A DNA stretch of 64,000 nucleotides from Sulfitobacter sp. HGT1 (GCF_013282155.1 NZ_BLWI01000013.1:1-64000), one strand, 5' to 3'. Numbered from the stretch's first letter, positions 1-8,599 are shown. The notes: generated by a model not told the origin, from the sequence alone. Numbers and translations: made by a program.

Positions 1-31
1 ACTCATTTCCGATCAGCCTCTTAGTGAAAGC

Positions 32-934
32 TTACGCCCAGACATTGAACTCCGCGTACTCGAGATACCGCGCCAGAACATCCACGCTCTTCCACCCTCC
101 GGCACGCATTATCGCTGCCGTATCATGGCCCGCCGAGAGCAAATCTTGGGCAGCGCCCACCCGCATCGAATGCCCGCTGAAGGCTAGGGCGATGGAGCGG
201 TCGAAACCGGCCTTTTTTGCGGATTCTCTTATCAGGCGACGCACGACCATATCTGTCAATTCCCGATTGATCGCTTTACCGTGGTAAATCGGGCAGAACA
301 GTGGCGCGATATGCATGCCTCGATACGCCAGCCAATCCTCGAGTAGCTTCGCTGACCTGTACGACGTAAATGCGATTCGCCCGTTGCCATATTGATCGGT
401 CTTGCTGCGGCGGATGAGAACCTGAAGCGTTCCATCGCGTCGCCAGGAAATGTCCTCTGTCCGCAGAGCTACAAGTTCGGACCTCCGCGTGAGCAGATCA
501 TAGCCGAGCGACAGCATGGCTTTGTTGCGAAGACCCCACGGGGTATCGGGTTGTACTTTGAGAAATTTATCAAGATAATCGCGCGTCATGCCTTTCGCCT
601 GCTTGGGACGATTGGGCCCTAGGCGACGCACTTTACGCATGGCGAGGTTTACATCTTCATGCAAAGTTGGATCAGGCATATCAAGCAGGCGGTGTACTTT
701 TCTGATGCCGTAAAGCCGCCGCTTCACGGTGCTTGGAGCAACGACCTGACCTTGAGCTTCCAAAAACGTGCAGACTGTTTCGACGGTGGCGGGAAACGGT
801 GTAAGCGCTTGTTCATGGCACCAAGTTTCGAATATCTGGACATCAGAATAGTAACCTCGCATTGTTGAAGTGGCATAAGCGCCTTCGAGGCGCTGGAATT
901 GAGAAACCCAGTCAATTTTCGCGTGATTATGCAT
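32..934 (-). CDS. Tyrosine-type site-specific recombinase (integrase)
   Basis: A 300-aa phage/XerD-like integrase that would catalyse strand exchange between att or similar sites. An N-terminal SAM-like DNA-binding domain spans about residues 10-105 and the catalytic domain about 115-300. The catalytic set is visible: R150 in TRRSEL, K178 in RRSKTD, H255 and R258 in SGHSMR, W281 in GGWKS, and the nucleophile Y290 in ARYLEY. Length and residues are intact, so it may be active. It is divergent from the XRE-type gene at 989 with a 54-bp gap, a usual integrase/regulator arrangement. No att repeat was found, and the other end of any island lies outside the window or is lost. Family is secure; its element is inferred. 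Confidence 0.92.
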   Translation of the reverse strand: MHNHAKIDWVSQFQRLEGAYATSTMRGYYSDVQIFETWCHEQALTPFPATVETVCTFLEAQGQVVAPSTVKRRLYGIRKVHRLLDMPDPTLHEDVNLAMRKVRRLGPNRPKQAKGMTRDYLDKFLKVQPDTPWGLRNKAMLSLGYDLLTRRSELVALRTEDISWRRDGTLQVLIRRSKTDQYGNGRIAFTSYRSAKLLEDWLAYRGMHIAPLFCPIYHGKAINRELTDMVVRRLIRESAKKAGFDRSIALAFSGHSMRVGAAQDLLSAGHDTAAIMRAGGWKSVDVLARYLEYAEFNVWA

Positions 935-954
935 GCGTAAATGATATCTATAAT
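926..954 (+). promoter_or_regulatory. Putative promoter of the XRE-type gene
   Basis: A perfect TATAAT -10 hexamer lies at 949-954 in the gap between the divergent integrase and regulator. The matching -35 (about 926-931) is poor. A short direct repeat GCGCAA-AAC-GCGCAA follows at 955-969 and could be an operator for the regulator itself. Inference from motif only. Confidence 0.35.
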
Positions 955-988
955 GCGCAAAACGCGCAAGTTATAAAAAGAGAATTGC

Positions 989-1243
989 TTGATAGTTCCA
1001 TCACAAATCCGTGCCGCACGTGCCATGCTTGGTTGGTCAGCCAAGACGCTAGCGACATCGGCGGGACTCTCGCTGCGTACAATTCAGAACATTGAGACGG
1101 CTGACGATGAGTTGTCAGTTCGGCGGAGCTCAATTTTGGCAGTAAAAGCCACCTTAGAATCCGCCGGCATCGAGTTCATCGGAGCGCGTGACGACGCCCC
1201 CGGCATCCGTATCCACGCGCCAAAGCCTGACGCAACCAAATGA
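989..1243 (+). CDS. XRE-family helix-turn-helix regulator
   Basis: An 84-aa small DNA-binding protein. Residues about 5-60 read as an HTH_3/XRE domain: QIRAARAMLGWSAKTLA, then a recognition-helix region GLSLRTIQNIE, followed by a hydrophobic helix ending in ALESAGIEFI-like residues typical of short stand-alone XRE proteins. The only start after the upstream in-frame TAA is TTG at 989. Its stop overlaps by 4 bp (ATGA) the ATG of the VanZ-like reading frame at 1240, suggesting the two were once translationally coupled. It probably controls itself and perhaps the divergent integrase; targets are not known. Confidence 0.8.
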   Translation: MIVPSQIRAARAMLGWSAKTLATSAGLSLRTIQNIETADDELSVRRSSILAVKATLESAGIEFIGARDDAPGIRIHAPKPDATK

Positions 1244-1608
1244 ACAACATCACGCTCCCGCTCCTCCAGAACCGGACTGCCTAGCTTCTCCTGCCCTTTG
1301 GCCTCACAGCAACCATTGCCGCGCTGACGCTGATGCCGCAGGCGTCGATGCCCGTTGGCCCGCAAGGCGTTGACAAACTCTATCGTACGGTGGCCTTCGC
1401 CGCGCTCATCTTCCCCACGGCCCTGCTGCGGCCAAAGTGGTGCCTGCGCTTTGGATGTCTCGCGATCCTATACGGCGGGATCATCGAAGCCATCCAGCCT
1501 GTCTTTGGTAGATCTGCTGACATGTCCGATTTTTGGGCTGATGTGCTCGGCGTCGCGACTGGCATTTTTCTCGGTCTGGCGGTGCGACGGGTATTTTTCG
1601 AGCGATGA
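1240..1608 (+). pseudogene. VanZ-like membrane protein interrupted by an amber codon
   Basis: From ATG 1240 the frame encodes 14 residues, then TAG at 1282-1284, then continues open to 1608 with a hydrophobic stretch (LLLPFGLTATIAALTLMP) and a VanZ-like core including DKLYRTVAFAALIFPTA, YGGIIEAIQP and DFWADVLG. In this family a first membrane segment precedes the PxGPQGxDK region, so the segment after the stop belongs to the protein. Re-initiation at ATG 1333 would give 91 aa without that first segment. Seen: in-frame stop and coherent family sequence on both sides. Inferred: nonsense-mutated gene; a sequencing error or a functional short form are alternatives. Role of the family in such small proteins is not established. 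Confidence 0.6.
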
Positions 1609-1707
1609 TTTGCCTTTCGCCATTGCCTCTGTGATTGGCGAACCTTCGGAAGCGCCTGCCGTCAGAAAGCCTGTACACAGCATAAGGCGGATAACAAATC
1701 AGCGCCC

Positions 1708-1974
1708 TCAGATATCGTCTATGATCTCCTTGGTCTTTTGACTGAGCTCACGGACAAACCGCCGCATCTCTTTGGCGTCCGCCGTATAGAGCCCATGCTT
1801 CAGGGCATTGCTGTTGCCTTTGGGGGCACCTGAGCCGGCCGCCCCACCGTGCATGCGGCACCGGAGTTTGCCCGCAACAGCTGGCGCTTGGCACGGCGTT
1901 CCTTTACGGGTTTTGGCCCCACATCGGGGGCTGTTGATCATGGGGGCAGTATTTCGCGAATGGTGACCGGTCAT
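1708..1974 (-). CDS. HGG-motif small conserved protein (mobile-element associated)
   Basis: An 88-aa basic protein. It has a Cys/His-like N-terminal part (RCGAKTRKGTPCQAPAV, then CRMHGG) and a Gly/Asn-rich part ending PKGNSNALKHGLYT. This pattern recurs in small proteins encoded in phage and integrative elements of alphaproteobacteria, often beside terminase-like genes; the function is unknown. The two Cys plus Cys-x-x-His could bind a metal. It lies 5 bp downstream of the 1980-2582 gene on the same strand, so the two likely form an operon. Function not assigned. Confidence 0.65.
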   Translation of the reverse strand: MTGHHSRNTAPMINSPRCGAKTRKGTPCQAPAVAGKLRCRMHGGAAGSGAPKGNSNALKHGLYTADAKEMRRFVRELSQKTKEIIDDI

Positions 1975-1979
1975 CAGCC

Positions 1980-2582
1980 TTATTCCGCCTTCGGCGTACG
2001 CCGCCGATGTGGTACTTTCTGGACACTGTCATCGAGGGGAACTTCCGCCTGATGCGCGATGGCGGCTGCGTCGCCCGTAGAAGACAGCGCGCGGCTTCCA
2101 GCTTCAACATTTCCGACGATAGCCTGACCACCAGCGGCGACATGGACATGCTCCACAGTAACCTTTTGCTGGCCCTTGCCACGATGTTTGTCGAGGGCGG
2201 CAACCTGCTTGAGGTAGAGCGACATGAGTTTGGTCGCATGCTTAAGGGCCAGATCTCGGCCCTCAAACGTCTGGTTCTGAAGCGCAGCCCGGCGCAGGCA
2301 TTCGGTGGCTGCCTCATGGGTGCCGACCATCTGTATAGCCAGCATGCCCTCCAGCCCATCGGCAGGTCTGAGATCTTCATAGAGTTCGATGGCGCGTGCC
2401 ATCTTGGCCATCATGTCTTCTTCAGATGCGTTGGATAGGTGGAAAACCATGTCCACCACCTCTCTAAGGCGCTGTTCGCGGATGCCATCAGCGCTGGCAG
2501 CAACGCGTGTGCCGTCGGCTAGCAATTGTGTTGGGTCATTCTGCGACCTCTTTGGAACGCTCTTGCCTGCTTTGTCAGCCAT
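1980..2582 (-). CDS. Conserved hypothetical protein, probably mobile-element associated
   Basis: A 200-aa soluble protein, start ATG at 2582. The first 50 residues are polar, residues about 55-140 are predicted mainly helical (repeated Met/Ala/Glu/Leu), and the C-terminal third has QKVTVEHVHVAAGGQAIVGNVE followed by a low-complexity tail rich in Arg/Pro. That VEHVHV-GGQAIVG pattern is one I associate with hypothetical proteins found next to the HGG-type small protein in alphaproteobacterial mobile DNA; this is from memory of the family and not searched. No catalytic motif is visible. Forms an operon with 1708-1974. Confidence 0.6.
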   Translation of the reverse strand: MADKAGKSVPKRSQNDPTQLLADGTRVAASADGIREQRLREVVDMVFHLSNASEEDMMAKMARAIELYEDLRPADGLEGMLAIQMVGTHEAATECLRRAALQNQTFEGRDLALKHATKLMSLYLKQVAALDKHRGKGQQKVTVEHVHVAAGGQAIVGNVEAGSRALSSTGDAAAIAHQAEVPLDDSVQKVPHRRRTPKAE

Positions 2583-3524
2583 GGATTACCCCGCTCGGAT
2601 TGCGCCGTCCAAGGTCATGCTACCACGGAACCTCCACCCGTCGAGGGTCGGGTTCAGCTAATTTCCTACTGTGCATGGGGTTGAATTCAACTTTCTGCCG
2701 ACACCCGCCCCCCCCCCCTGCATCGACTCGAACGACCGATAAAACTGAAATTCAATCACAATTTCACAATGACGCCGTCACATCGCGCGAAACAGACCTA
2801 TGAATGGCACTTGAAATGCGGCGGTCTAAAAGATCCGCAATCCCTACCATGACACGCTGTCTGCGTCTGCGCAGCCGCGCACATGAGATACACCGTGGTT
2901 TGGCGAATACGGGAACCGCCTCCATTGCGGACCGCCTGCACAAGGTGCCTCACCACCGTGTTCCGGACGATCAGCGCCTTTTATGCGTTCGTAGCAACGG
3001 CTGGTAATCGTTGGCGTGACCGAAATGTTTGCCATCGTGCCTGCCCAAAAACCTATGGCCATGCTCTTGGTCTCGGGCTCAATACTGTCAATTCCATCGG
3101 ATTGCGGATCCCCACCCACATCTTTTAAGGGGCAGCTTTGCAGGGTGCCGTCAGGCTGGCTGGACTGAATTCGCACATAATGCGGCATATTCTGAAATCC
3201 GTGCGCACTTCTCTCGCCGATCATTCAGAAGTGCACCAAAGCGAATCCTCATTGTGGCCCGCCTCGTTCCTCTATGCAGACTGACATTGCTCAATCCTTG
3301 GGCGGAAGGCACCTCCAAAACGGCGCATTGAAACGCGGAATAGTTATTGCGCATTGACACAAGTCTGATATGGATAACTTATATTTAGATATGCACTCAT
3401 AGGTAGATTGATTTATTCTTTATTCGGTGGACATTGGTCTGTGAAGCTAGAGAGTTCCAAAAATTACGTACCCGCCTTTGCGCTGCGGATCAACGCCGGC
3501 GGTCGAAATCAGGAGGCTCGGCAA
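2583..3524. other. Intergenic stretch without a recognisable gene
   Basis: About 940 bp with no convincing coding sequence. It contains an 11-C run at 2708-2718 and several short frames (for example minus 2844-3224) whose translations are rich in Arg, Pro, Cys and Ser and resemble no family. A TTGACA at 3354-3359 followed by AT-rich sequence could belong to a promoter for the sugar transferase. Most likely decayed accessory DNA. Confidence 0.4.
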
Positions 3525-4115
3525 GTGCCTTTGAGCTATAGAATTACTAAGAAGCTTTTTGACATAGTGGTTTCAATCTTACTCTTGCCGGTTTTTATAA
3601 TCGGTAGTCTGCTTCTGGTTGTGGCGAACCCCTTTTTAAATCGGGGGCCGCTATTTTTCATACAAAGCCGAATGGGCCGGGATTGCACGCGTTTCAATGC
3701 AATAAAATTCAGAACGATGACCTGCACGAACGAGATAGTCCGCGGTGCGCATGATCCGCTAGAAGTCAACAGGATTACGTTGCTCGGGGGCTTTCTGCGT
3801 AAGGCCCGTCTGGATGAAATTCCACAGATCATTAATGTACTGCGAGGAGAGATGAGCCTTATCGGCCCGCGCCCCGATAGTTATGATCATGCGACAACCT
3901 ATGTTGAATTGATCCCCGGATACAGAGAGCGCCATGATGTTCTTCCCGGAATCACTGGCTTGGCCCAAACAGAGGTTGGGTACGTTCACGGCGTTGATGG
4001 AACGCGCATGAAGGTTGCTGCAGATCTACACTACATCCAAAATCAATCCGTTCATCTAGATTCATGGATTTTTTGGCGCACACTCCAAACCGTTGCTGGC
4101 CGGGCTGGGGCCTAA
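3525..4115 (+). CDS. Bacterial sugar transferase (polyprenyl-phosphate hexose-1-P transferase)
   Basis: A monotopic/short-membrane phosphoglycosyltransferase that would load the first sugar-1-phosphate onto undecaprenyl phosphate for exopolysaccharide or O-antigen assembly. One N-terminal membrane segment (about residues 11-36, FDIVVSILLLPVFIIG) precedes the catalytic domain: KFRTM near residue 60, the LDEIPQ motif and the GEMSLIGPRP motif. GTG 3525 is preferred because AGGAGG sits at 3511-3516 with an 8-nt spacing and the domain starts here with YRITKKLFD; a TTG at 3408 would add 39 unlikely residues. Length (196 aa) is normal for the short EpsL/WcaJ-C-type family. It is an isolated gene with AT-richer sequence than its neighbours, next to an IS remnant, suggesting a displaced piece of a polysaccharide locus. 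Confidence 0.85.
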   Translation: MPLSYRITKKLFDIVVSILLLPVFIIGSLLLVVANPFLNRGPLFFIQSRMGRDCTRFNAIKFRTMTCTNEIVRGAHDPLEVNRITLLGGFLRKARLDEIPQIINVLRGEMSLIGPRPDSYDHATTYVELIPGYRERHDVLPGITGLAQTEVGYVHGVDGTRMKVAADLHYIQNQSVHLDSWIFWRTLQTVAGRAGA

Positions 4116-4256
4116 TAGCATCTCAGACTGGACCCATTCGCAAGAGTAAAATATTGGATAATACAGTCATTGGTAGCATCGTGACTTTTTATATCCGGTA
4201 GCACAAGGCGCTTGGTCATGAGGCGTGGAATGCGAACCACCTGAGTTCCGATGACC

Positions 4257-4284
4257 GGCCTTGTTGCACAAATAGGTTGATGGA
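4257..4284 (+). repeat. IS left terminal inverted repeat
   Basis: 28-bp left end; matches the reverse complement of 5114-5141 at 25 of 28 positions (differences at positions 4, 18 and 25). Confidence 0.85.
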
Positions 4285-4304
4285 ATTCACTGTATGAAGC
4301 CAGA

Positions 4305-5087
4305 GTGATAGCCGAAGGCATGAGCTGTTGGACCCCCACGAAGAATAAGGCCACGAATTGGTCGTCTTACAATGACAGCCTGAAGCGTCGCGGACCGTTG
4401 TCGATCTGGTTTGATCCGGAAATGGTTTGGACCTCGCCGCCAAGCGGTAAGCGAGGTAGGGAGCAACAGTTCAGCGACGCTGCCATTTTGACCTGTCTGA
4501 CGCTGAAAGTCCTATGTGGCATGCTATTCGCCAGACAACTGGGGTCGTCCAGAGCTTGCTGGGGCTGGTCGGATTGGACTGGGCCAGGCCGGATTTCAGC
4601 ACCCTAAGCCGAGGTCAGCAAACACTGCACGTGAGCCTGTCGTATCGTGGCTCCATGGGGCCATTGAACCTCCTAATCCCCTATCGGTATCATGCTGCGC
4701 ATGACCCTGCCGGGCAATGGATATCGGCAGTGTCACCGCCGATGGTGCTTATGACATCCGCAAATACCACGAAGCAATTGCGGCCCGAGATGCCCATCCG
4801 GCCATCCAGCCGCGCAAGAACGCAAAGCCCTGAAAACCGACGAGTGCCGGAGCAATCGCCCGCGACCATGCCGTCAATGCGAAACGAGATCTGGGCCGCA
4901 CCGTTTGGTGACGCTGGAGTGGATTCCACTGCCGAAGCCGCGTCGAAACGGAGAGCCTATGAAAACTCTTGGCCTATCGATGATGGCGAGGGACTTTGAA
5001 AGGCAGGTTTCGGACATCCAAATCCGTATCGATGTACTGAATCGCTACACTGCTCATGGCATGCCCGTCACTAAACCCGTAGGATAA
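4305..5087 (+). pseudogene. IS5-family transposase, frameshifted and internally deleted
   Basis: The N-terminal part is in one frame (TNWSSYNDSLKRRGPLSIWF, WFDPEMVW, GKRGREQQFSDAAI) to about 4530. The reading then passes to another frame (RQTTGVVQSLLGLVGLDW, PDFSTLSR) to about 4680. The stretch that should carry the first catalytic Asp is missing, and pieces of DGAYD-like and RVETE-like sequence follow in a third frame with stops. The C-terminus is in a further frame (MARDFERQVSDIQIRIDVLN) ending at 5087. Normal members are near 310-330 aa in one frame. The missing first DDE Asp and the shifts make it inactive. Confidence 0.8.
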
Positions 5088-5113
5088 GTTCGTCCGGGGA
5101 AAGGGGAGGAACG

Positions 5114-5141
5114 TCCTTCAACCGATTTGTGCAACAATGCC
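5114..5141 (-). repeat. IS right terminal inverted repeat
   Basis: 28-bp right end of the IS5-family remnant, inverted relative to 4257-4284. The upstream in-frame extension of the next gene would begin inside this repeat, which argues against that longer start. Confidence 0.85.
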
Positions 5142-5209
5142 CCACCTTCCCAGATGACATACCCCTTGGTTGCTATACCAAGCAACCTAACCAACCAAAG
5201 GACCCTTCT

Positions 5210-6580
5210 ATGCCCCCCAAATTTGGAACCAGCGGCCTGCGTGGTCTGGTCACGGAACTTACGCCGGACCTGATTGGTGCCCATGTCAGGGCCTTTGTCG
5301 CGTCTTGCCCGGTGGGCAATGGCATCTGGATCGGGCGGGATTTGCGGGGGTCTTCGCCTGCGATCTCAAGAATGGTGGCCGATGCTGCGCGCGAGATGGG
5401 GGTGCAGGTCACCGATGCGGGGGCTGTGCCTACGCCTGCCTTGGCTTTGGCGTCGATGAACGCGGGGTGTGCGGCGGTTATGGTGACGGGCAGCCATATT
5501 CCGGACGACCGGAATGGCATCAAATTCTACACCCCCGATGGCGAAATAACCAAAGCCCATGAGGCCGCTATTCTGGCCAATCTTGATGCGGCCCCCACCC
5601 ACAGCGGCCCGGAGCCGATCACGGATACTGGCACCGAAGCGGCCTATATCGCGCGCTACACCCGCGCCTATGGCACGGCGCTGGCGGGGATGCGCATCGG
5701 GGTTTACAGCCATTCCGCCGTGGGGCGTGATTTGATGGTTAACCTGCTGACGCAACTCGGTGCGCAAATCACTGAACTGGGCCGCGCCACACATTTCGTG
5801 CCAGTCGATACCGAAGCTGTCCCCGAAGACGTGCGCGCACAATTGCGCGCATGGGCCAGCAGCCAACCGCTGGATGCGATTGTCTCCACCGATGGTGATG
5901 GCGACCGGCCTTTGGTGGCGGACGCAACCGGGACAGTGGTTCCGGGGGACGTGCTGGGCCAGATCACGGGCACCGCCCTTGGCGCGCAGATCGCTGTCAC
6001 GCCTGTGTCGTCAAATTCGGGGGCCGAGCAGGTTTTTGATCAGGTGATCCGTACGCGGATCGGATCACCTTTCGTCATTGCAGGGATGGAAAAGGCCACG
6101 GGGCGCGTTGTGGGGTACGAGGCAAACGGCGGCTTCCTGCTTGGCTATGATGCGAACGGCCCCGCTGGTCCGTTGCCAGCCCTCATGACCCGCGATGCCG
6201 TGCTGCCGATCTTGGCCAGTTTGATGGCGGCCAAAGCGGCCGGCAGTCTGGCTGCAGCCGTCGCCACCCAACCCCCACGCTTTACCGCAGCAGACCGCTT
6301 GCAGGGTGTCGCCACCGAAACCGCGCAAGCCTTTATCGCCGAGCTGAGCACACACGACGCCACCCGCGCAGCTTTCCTCAAGCGCTTTGATCTTACCGAG
6401 GCTGCTGTGGACCGCACCGACGGTTTGCGGATGATCTGCACAGGCGACCGCATCGTGCATCTGCGCCCCTCCGGCAATGCGCCAGAGCTGCGTTTTTATG
6501 CCGAGGCTGACAGCCCCAAAGCGGCACAGGCCTTGCTGGATCAGGGCTTGGCCATCCTGCGTGCGCAGATGGTGGGGTAG
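5210..6580 (+). CDS. Phosphohexomutase (phosphomannomutase/phosphoglucomutase family)
   Basis: A 456-aa cytoplasmic enzyme interconverting hexose 1- and 6-phosphates, feeding nucleotide-sugar synthesis. The alpha-D-phosphohexomutase signatures occur in order: GTSGLRG at 6-12, the phosphoserine loop TGSHIPDDRNG with Ser95, the Mg-binding DGDGDR at 228-233, the sugar-binding EANGG at 304-308, and the phosphate-binding RPSGNAPELR near 430. The usual TASH is TGSH here. Start ATG 5210 is chosen because AAAGGA precedes it and the family's KFGTSG begins at once; a longer frame from 5129 runs into the IS end. It ends in TAG. Specificity for mannose, glucose or glucosamine cannot be read. It may serve the nearby sugar transferase or the polysaccharide locus at 30-35 kb. 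Confidence 0.88.
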   Translation: MPPKFGTSGLRGLVTELTPDLIGAHVRAFVASCPVGNGIWIGRDLRGSSPAISRMVADAAREMGVQVTDAGAVPTPALALASMNAGCAAVMVTGSHIPDDRNGIKFYTPDGEITKAHEAAILANLDAAPTHSGPEPITDTGTEAAYIARYTRAYGTALAGMRIGVYSHSAVGRDLMVNLLTQLGAQITELGRATHFVPVDTEAVPEDVRAQLRAWASSQPLDAIVSTDGDGDRPLVADATGTVVPGDVLGQITGTALGAQIAVTPVSSNSGAEQVFDQVIRTRIGSPFVIAGMEKATGRVVGYEANGGFLLGYDANGPAGPLPALMTRDAVLPILASLMAAKAAGSLAAAVATQPPRFTAADRLQGVATETAQAFIAELSTHDATRAAFLKRFDLTEAAVDRTDGLRMICTGDRIVHLRPSGNAPELRFYAEADSPKAAQALLDQGLAILRAQMVG

Positions 6581-6702
6581 CTCAAACGAGCACGCGGGAT
6601 GGCACGAAATCGGGACACGTCCACTCCTTAACGCAATTGTCGCTATAGGTACGCGAGACGCGCTTTGACATTCGGTATAGCTTCGGTCAGGTAATATTGT
6701 AG

Positions 6703-7590
6703 GTGACCCATCTCCATAGGCCAGACCCGATGTACGAGAATGAAATGTGCTGTTTTGAATGGCGCGGTCATCGTGTGGTGTTGTCCGGATGCTCCCAAGA
6801 AATGTCGATGGAGCTTTCCGCGACATTAGCGCTGGAGCTTTGCCAATCCCATGATGGGGATATTATCGATATAGTCATATCTTACTCAGGTTCTGACATA
6901 GACGTTCGGTATAATCGATCTCGCGACCGTTTTAACAATCAACAAGACCTGTTAATCCATCTTGCCACTTTGGTCGCCGCAGCCTTTGTCGAGAAGGTCA
7001 ACTTTCCTAATCGCTTACACGCAGCGGGTTTTATGCTGGGCGAAGGTGCTACGCTGCTTTCTGGCCCCGCATATTACGGGAAATCCAACCTGAGCTTTCT
7101 AGCCTGGTCGCGCGGCCACCAGATTTTGGGCGATGACTGGCTTTACTATTCCACCGACAGCCCCGAGGTCTCCCCACTTCCCAAGCCCTTAAAGCCGAGA
7201 GTACGCCCCGTTGATTTGCATGCCATGTCTGCGCTTTGTGCAAGCCGACCGCACACCTATGGTTCATTTCGGGGAGAGCACCGGCTTATGGTTGGGCGAT
7301 CCGAGGGCTTTTACAACAACTGGGACCGACCAGTGCATGTCGACCATTTTGTTTTTCTCGAGAAGTCAGAAAGCGCAACCAGCCATATCGAAGCGATACG
7401 CGGTAGGGATGCGCTTCCCCTTCTTTTGGCGCAAACGTTGCTCGACGAAGCTACAATGACCTTGCAGGCTGTCACATTCGCGAAATCCTTGTTAGCTGCA
7501 GGCACACCTATCTATACGCTTAGCGTCGGCAGCGAGGCTTACGATGAGGCCTTCGATCTCATGGTTGGTGTTCTTTTGAAGGGGCACTGA
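6703..7590 (+). CDS. HPr-kinase-like P-loop protein of a peptide-modification cluster
   Basis: A 295-aa protein with a degenerate N-terminal domain and a P-loop domain like that of HPr(Ser) kinase/phosphorylase. A GxxxxGKS Walker A (GPAYYGKS) is at 121-128, followed by a Walker-B-like hydrophobic strand ending in DD (QILGDDWLYY) about 18 residues later, as in HprK. No PTS genes are present nearby, so HPr is an unlikely substrate. HprK-related kinases with PqqD proteins and a nucleotidyltransferase are a known association of unresolved peptide systems (for example the HprK-rel-A group). GTG 6703 or ATG 6730 are both possible starts; neither has a strong ribosome site. Followed 80 bp later by the oxygenase-like gene. 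Fold likely, substrate unknown. Confidence 0.72.
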   Translation: MTHLHRPDPMYENEMCCFEWRGHRVVLSGCSQEMSMELSATLALELCQSHDGDIIDIVISYSGSDIDVRYNRSRDRFNNQQDLLIHLATLVAAAFVEKVNFPNRLHAAGFMLGEGATLLSGPAYYGKSNLSFLAWSRGHQILGDDWLYYSTDSPEVSPLPKPLKPRVRPVDLHAMSALCASRPHTYGSFRGEHRLMVGRSEGFYNNWDRPVHVDHFVFLEKSESATSHIEAIRGRDALPLLLAQTLLDEATMTLQAVTFAKSLLAAGTPIYTLSVGSEAYDEAFDLMVGVLLKGH

Positions 7591-7670
7591 CACCATGGTT
7601 GTGGTAAAAAATTGCATGTAGGGTCGCAAATTTTGCTTTTTGTATTCGCTGACCATCACGGAGATTTCGC

Positions 7671-8543
7671 ATGTTCACCGACCAAATCAATACAACAGAC
7701 AAGATTGCGGGCCTATTGGATCGGTTGAGCGTATCACCCGGTCTAATCACTGTTCGCCCATCCCATGTTCTTTTTGGAAACCAATACATTTTTGGAATGT
7801 ACGTTCCCCGCCCGGAATGGCGCACCCTTTCCGCAGTGGAAGCGGATTCGATGAGCCGCAAAGGTCTGCTTCAGGAAATTTCGCTTGTGCGCCTGGAACC
7901 GGCCGTGCTTGCGGCCCTTCGAACGGCCTCTGGTGCCATCGAATTGAGTGTATTGGAGTCTCCCGATGGCACAATGAGGCGAGGCGTGATCCCTCATGCC
8001 TTAGGGCAAAGGGTACTCGAACATCTGTTGGGTGAAAATATCCACGAGGCGCAGCTGGTTTCGTCGTTATTGCGACAGGTGGAGCCTGCCACCCACTCTG
8101 ATGTCGAAGAAGACACGGGCACCGTGCCCCATGGATCGACCACGTTTTATCCGAATTCGGACAAGGCAATTGGGCTGCATCTGGATACTTGGGCGCATAA
8201 GCGCGATTTTATGCAGGGCGGTCGGCCCTTTCGCTGTATCGTCAACATAGGGTGGGAGCCGCGCTATGTGGCTTTTGTCAACGCGGCACCGGATGAAATT
8301 TCACAGATGATCTTGGACGCGAATCCCAGCATGGAGGCCGCGAAACTGCTGGAAGACAATCCGCAAGAGTGGGCGCAAAGATTTATGTCAGCAAAAGGTG
8401 ATCATCCTGTGATGCGCCTGAAGATCTTGCCGGGCGAAGCCTATATCATGGACACCCACGCGTGCATCCACGACGGTTGGGCTGTCGATCGGACCTCAGC
8501 GGATATTTTTGTGATCCTGTCCTATATCAGGGATGCAGCATAG
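7671..8543 (+). CDS. Putative Fe(II)/2-oxoglutarate-type oxygenase, cluster-associated
   Basis: A 290-aa protein with no confidently recognised family. The pattern H170-x-D172 (GLHLDTW) followed about 95 residues later by H263/H267 (DTHACIHDGW), inside beta-rich segments such as RCIVNIGWEPRYVAFVN, fits the metal triad of a double-stranded-beta-helix oxygenase. Arg270s after the second His could bind the 2-oxoglutarate carboxylate. The first 120 residues, with no such motif, may be a substrate-recognition region. ATG 7671 has ACGGAG about 8 nt upstream. It follows the HprK-like gene in the same direction and converges on the glycosyltransferase-PqqD gene across a perfect palindrome. Hydroxylation of a peptide is the inferred role; a structure prediction would settle the fold. 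Confidence 0.55.
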   Translation: MFTDQINTTDKIAGLLDRLSVSPGLITVRPSHVLFGNQYIFGMYVPRPEWRTLSAVEADSMSRKGLLQEISLVRLEPAVLAALRTASGAIELSVLESPDGTMRRGVIPHALGQRVLEHLLGENIHEAQLVSSLLRQVEPATHSDVEEDTGTVPHGSTTFYPNSDKAIGLHLDTWAHKRDFMQGGRPFRCIVNIGWEPRYVAFVNAAPDEISQMILDANPSMEAAKLLEDNPQEWAQRFMSAKGDHPVMRLKILPGEAYIMDTHACIHDGWAVDRTSADIFVILSYIRDAA

Positions 8544-8572
8544 CTGGCTTGCAACTGCGTCATCAACTTTGG

Positions 8573-8594
8573 TTCCCAGCTGCGCAGCTGGGAA
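8573..8594. terminator. Bidirectional hairpin between convergent cluster genes
   Basis: A perfect 22-bp palindrome (TTCCCAGCTGC and its complement) sits in the 56-bp gap between the plus-strand oxygenase-like gene and the minus-strand glycosyltransferase gene. TTTTAC follows on the plus strand, so it best suits termination of the 6703-8543 transcript. Confidence 0.6.
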
Positions 8595-8599
8595 TTTTA

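Larger units (their letters stand above)
4257..5141 (+). mobile_element. IS5-family (IS903-like) insertion sequence remnant
   Basis: About 885 bp bounded by near-perfect terminal inverted repeats. Left end starts GGCCTTGTTGCACAAATAGG; the reverse complement of the right end starts GGCATTGTTGCACAAATCGG. The GGC-TTGTTG start matches IS903-group ends. Inside is a transposase gene with a frameshift and an internal deletion, so the element is not autonomous. It lies just upstream of the phosphohexomutase gene, whose ATG is 69 bp beyond the right end. No clear target-site duplication was seen at the borders. Confidence 0.85.

Noticed and set aside
2708-2718. Run of 11 C as a phase-variation tract
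   Set aside because: It is not in or directly before any gene I can support.
2844-3224. Open minus-strand frame of 126 codons
   Set aside because: Composition is not protein-like, no ribosome site and no family resemblance.
5129-5209. N-terminal extension of the phosphohexomutase
   Set aside because: It begins inside the IS terminal repeat, while ATG 5210 has AAAGGA and starts at the family's first motif.
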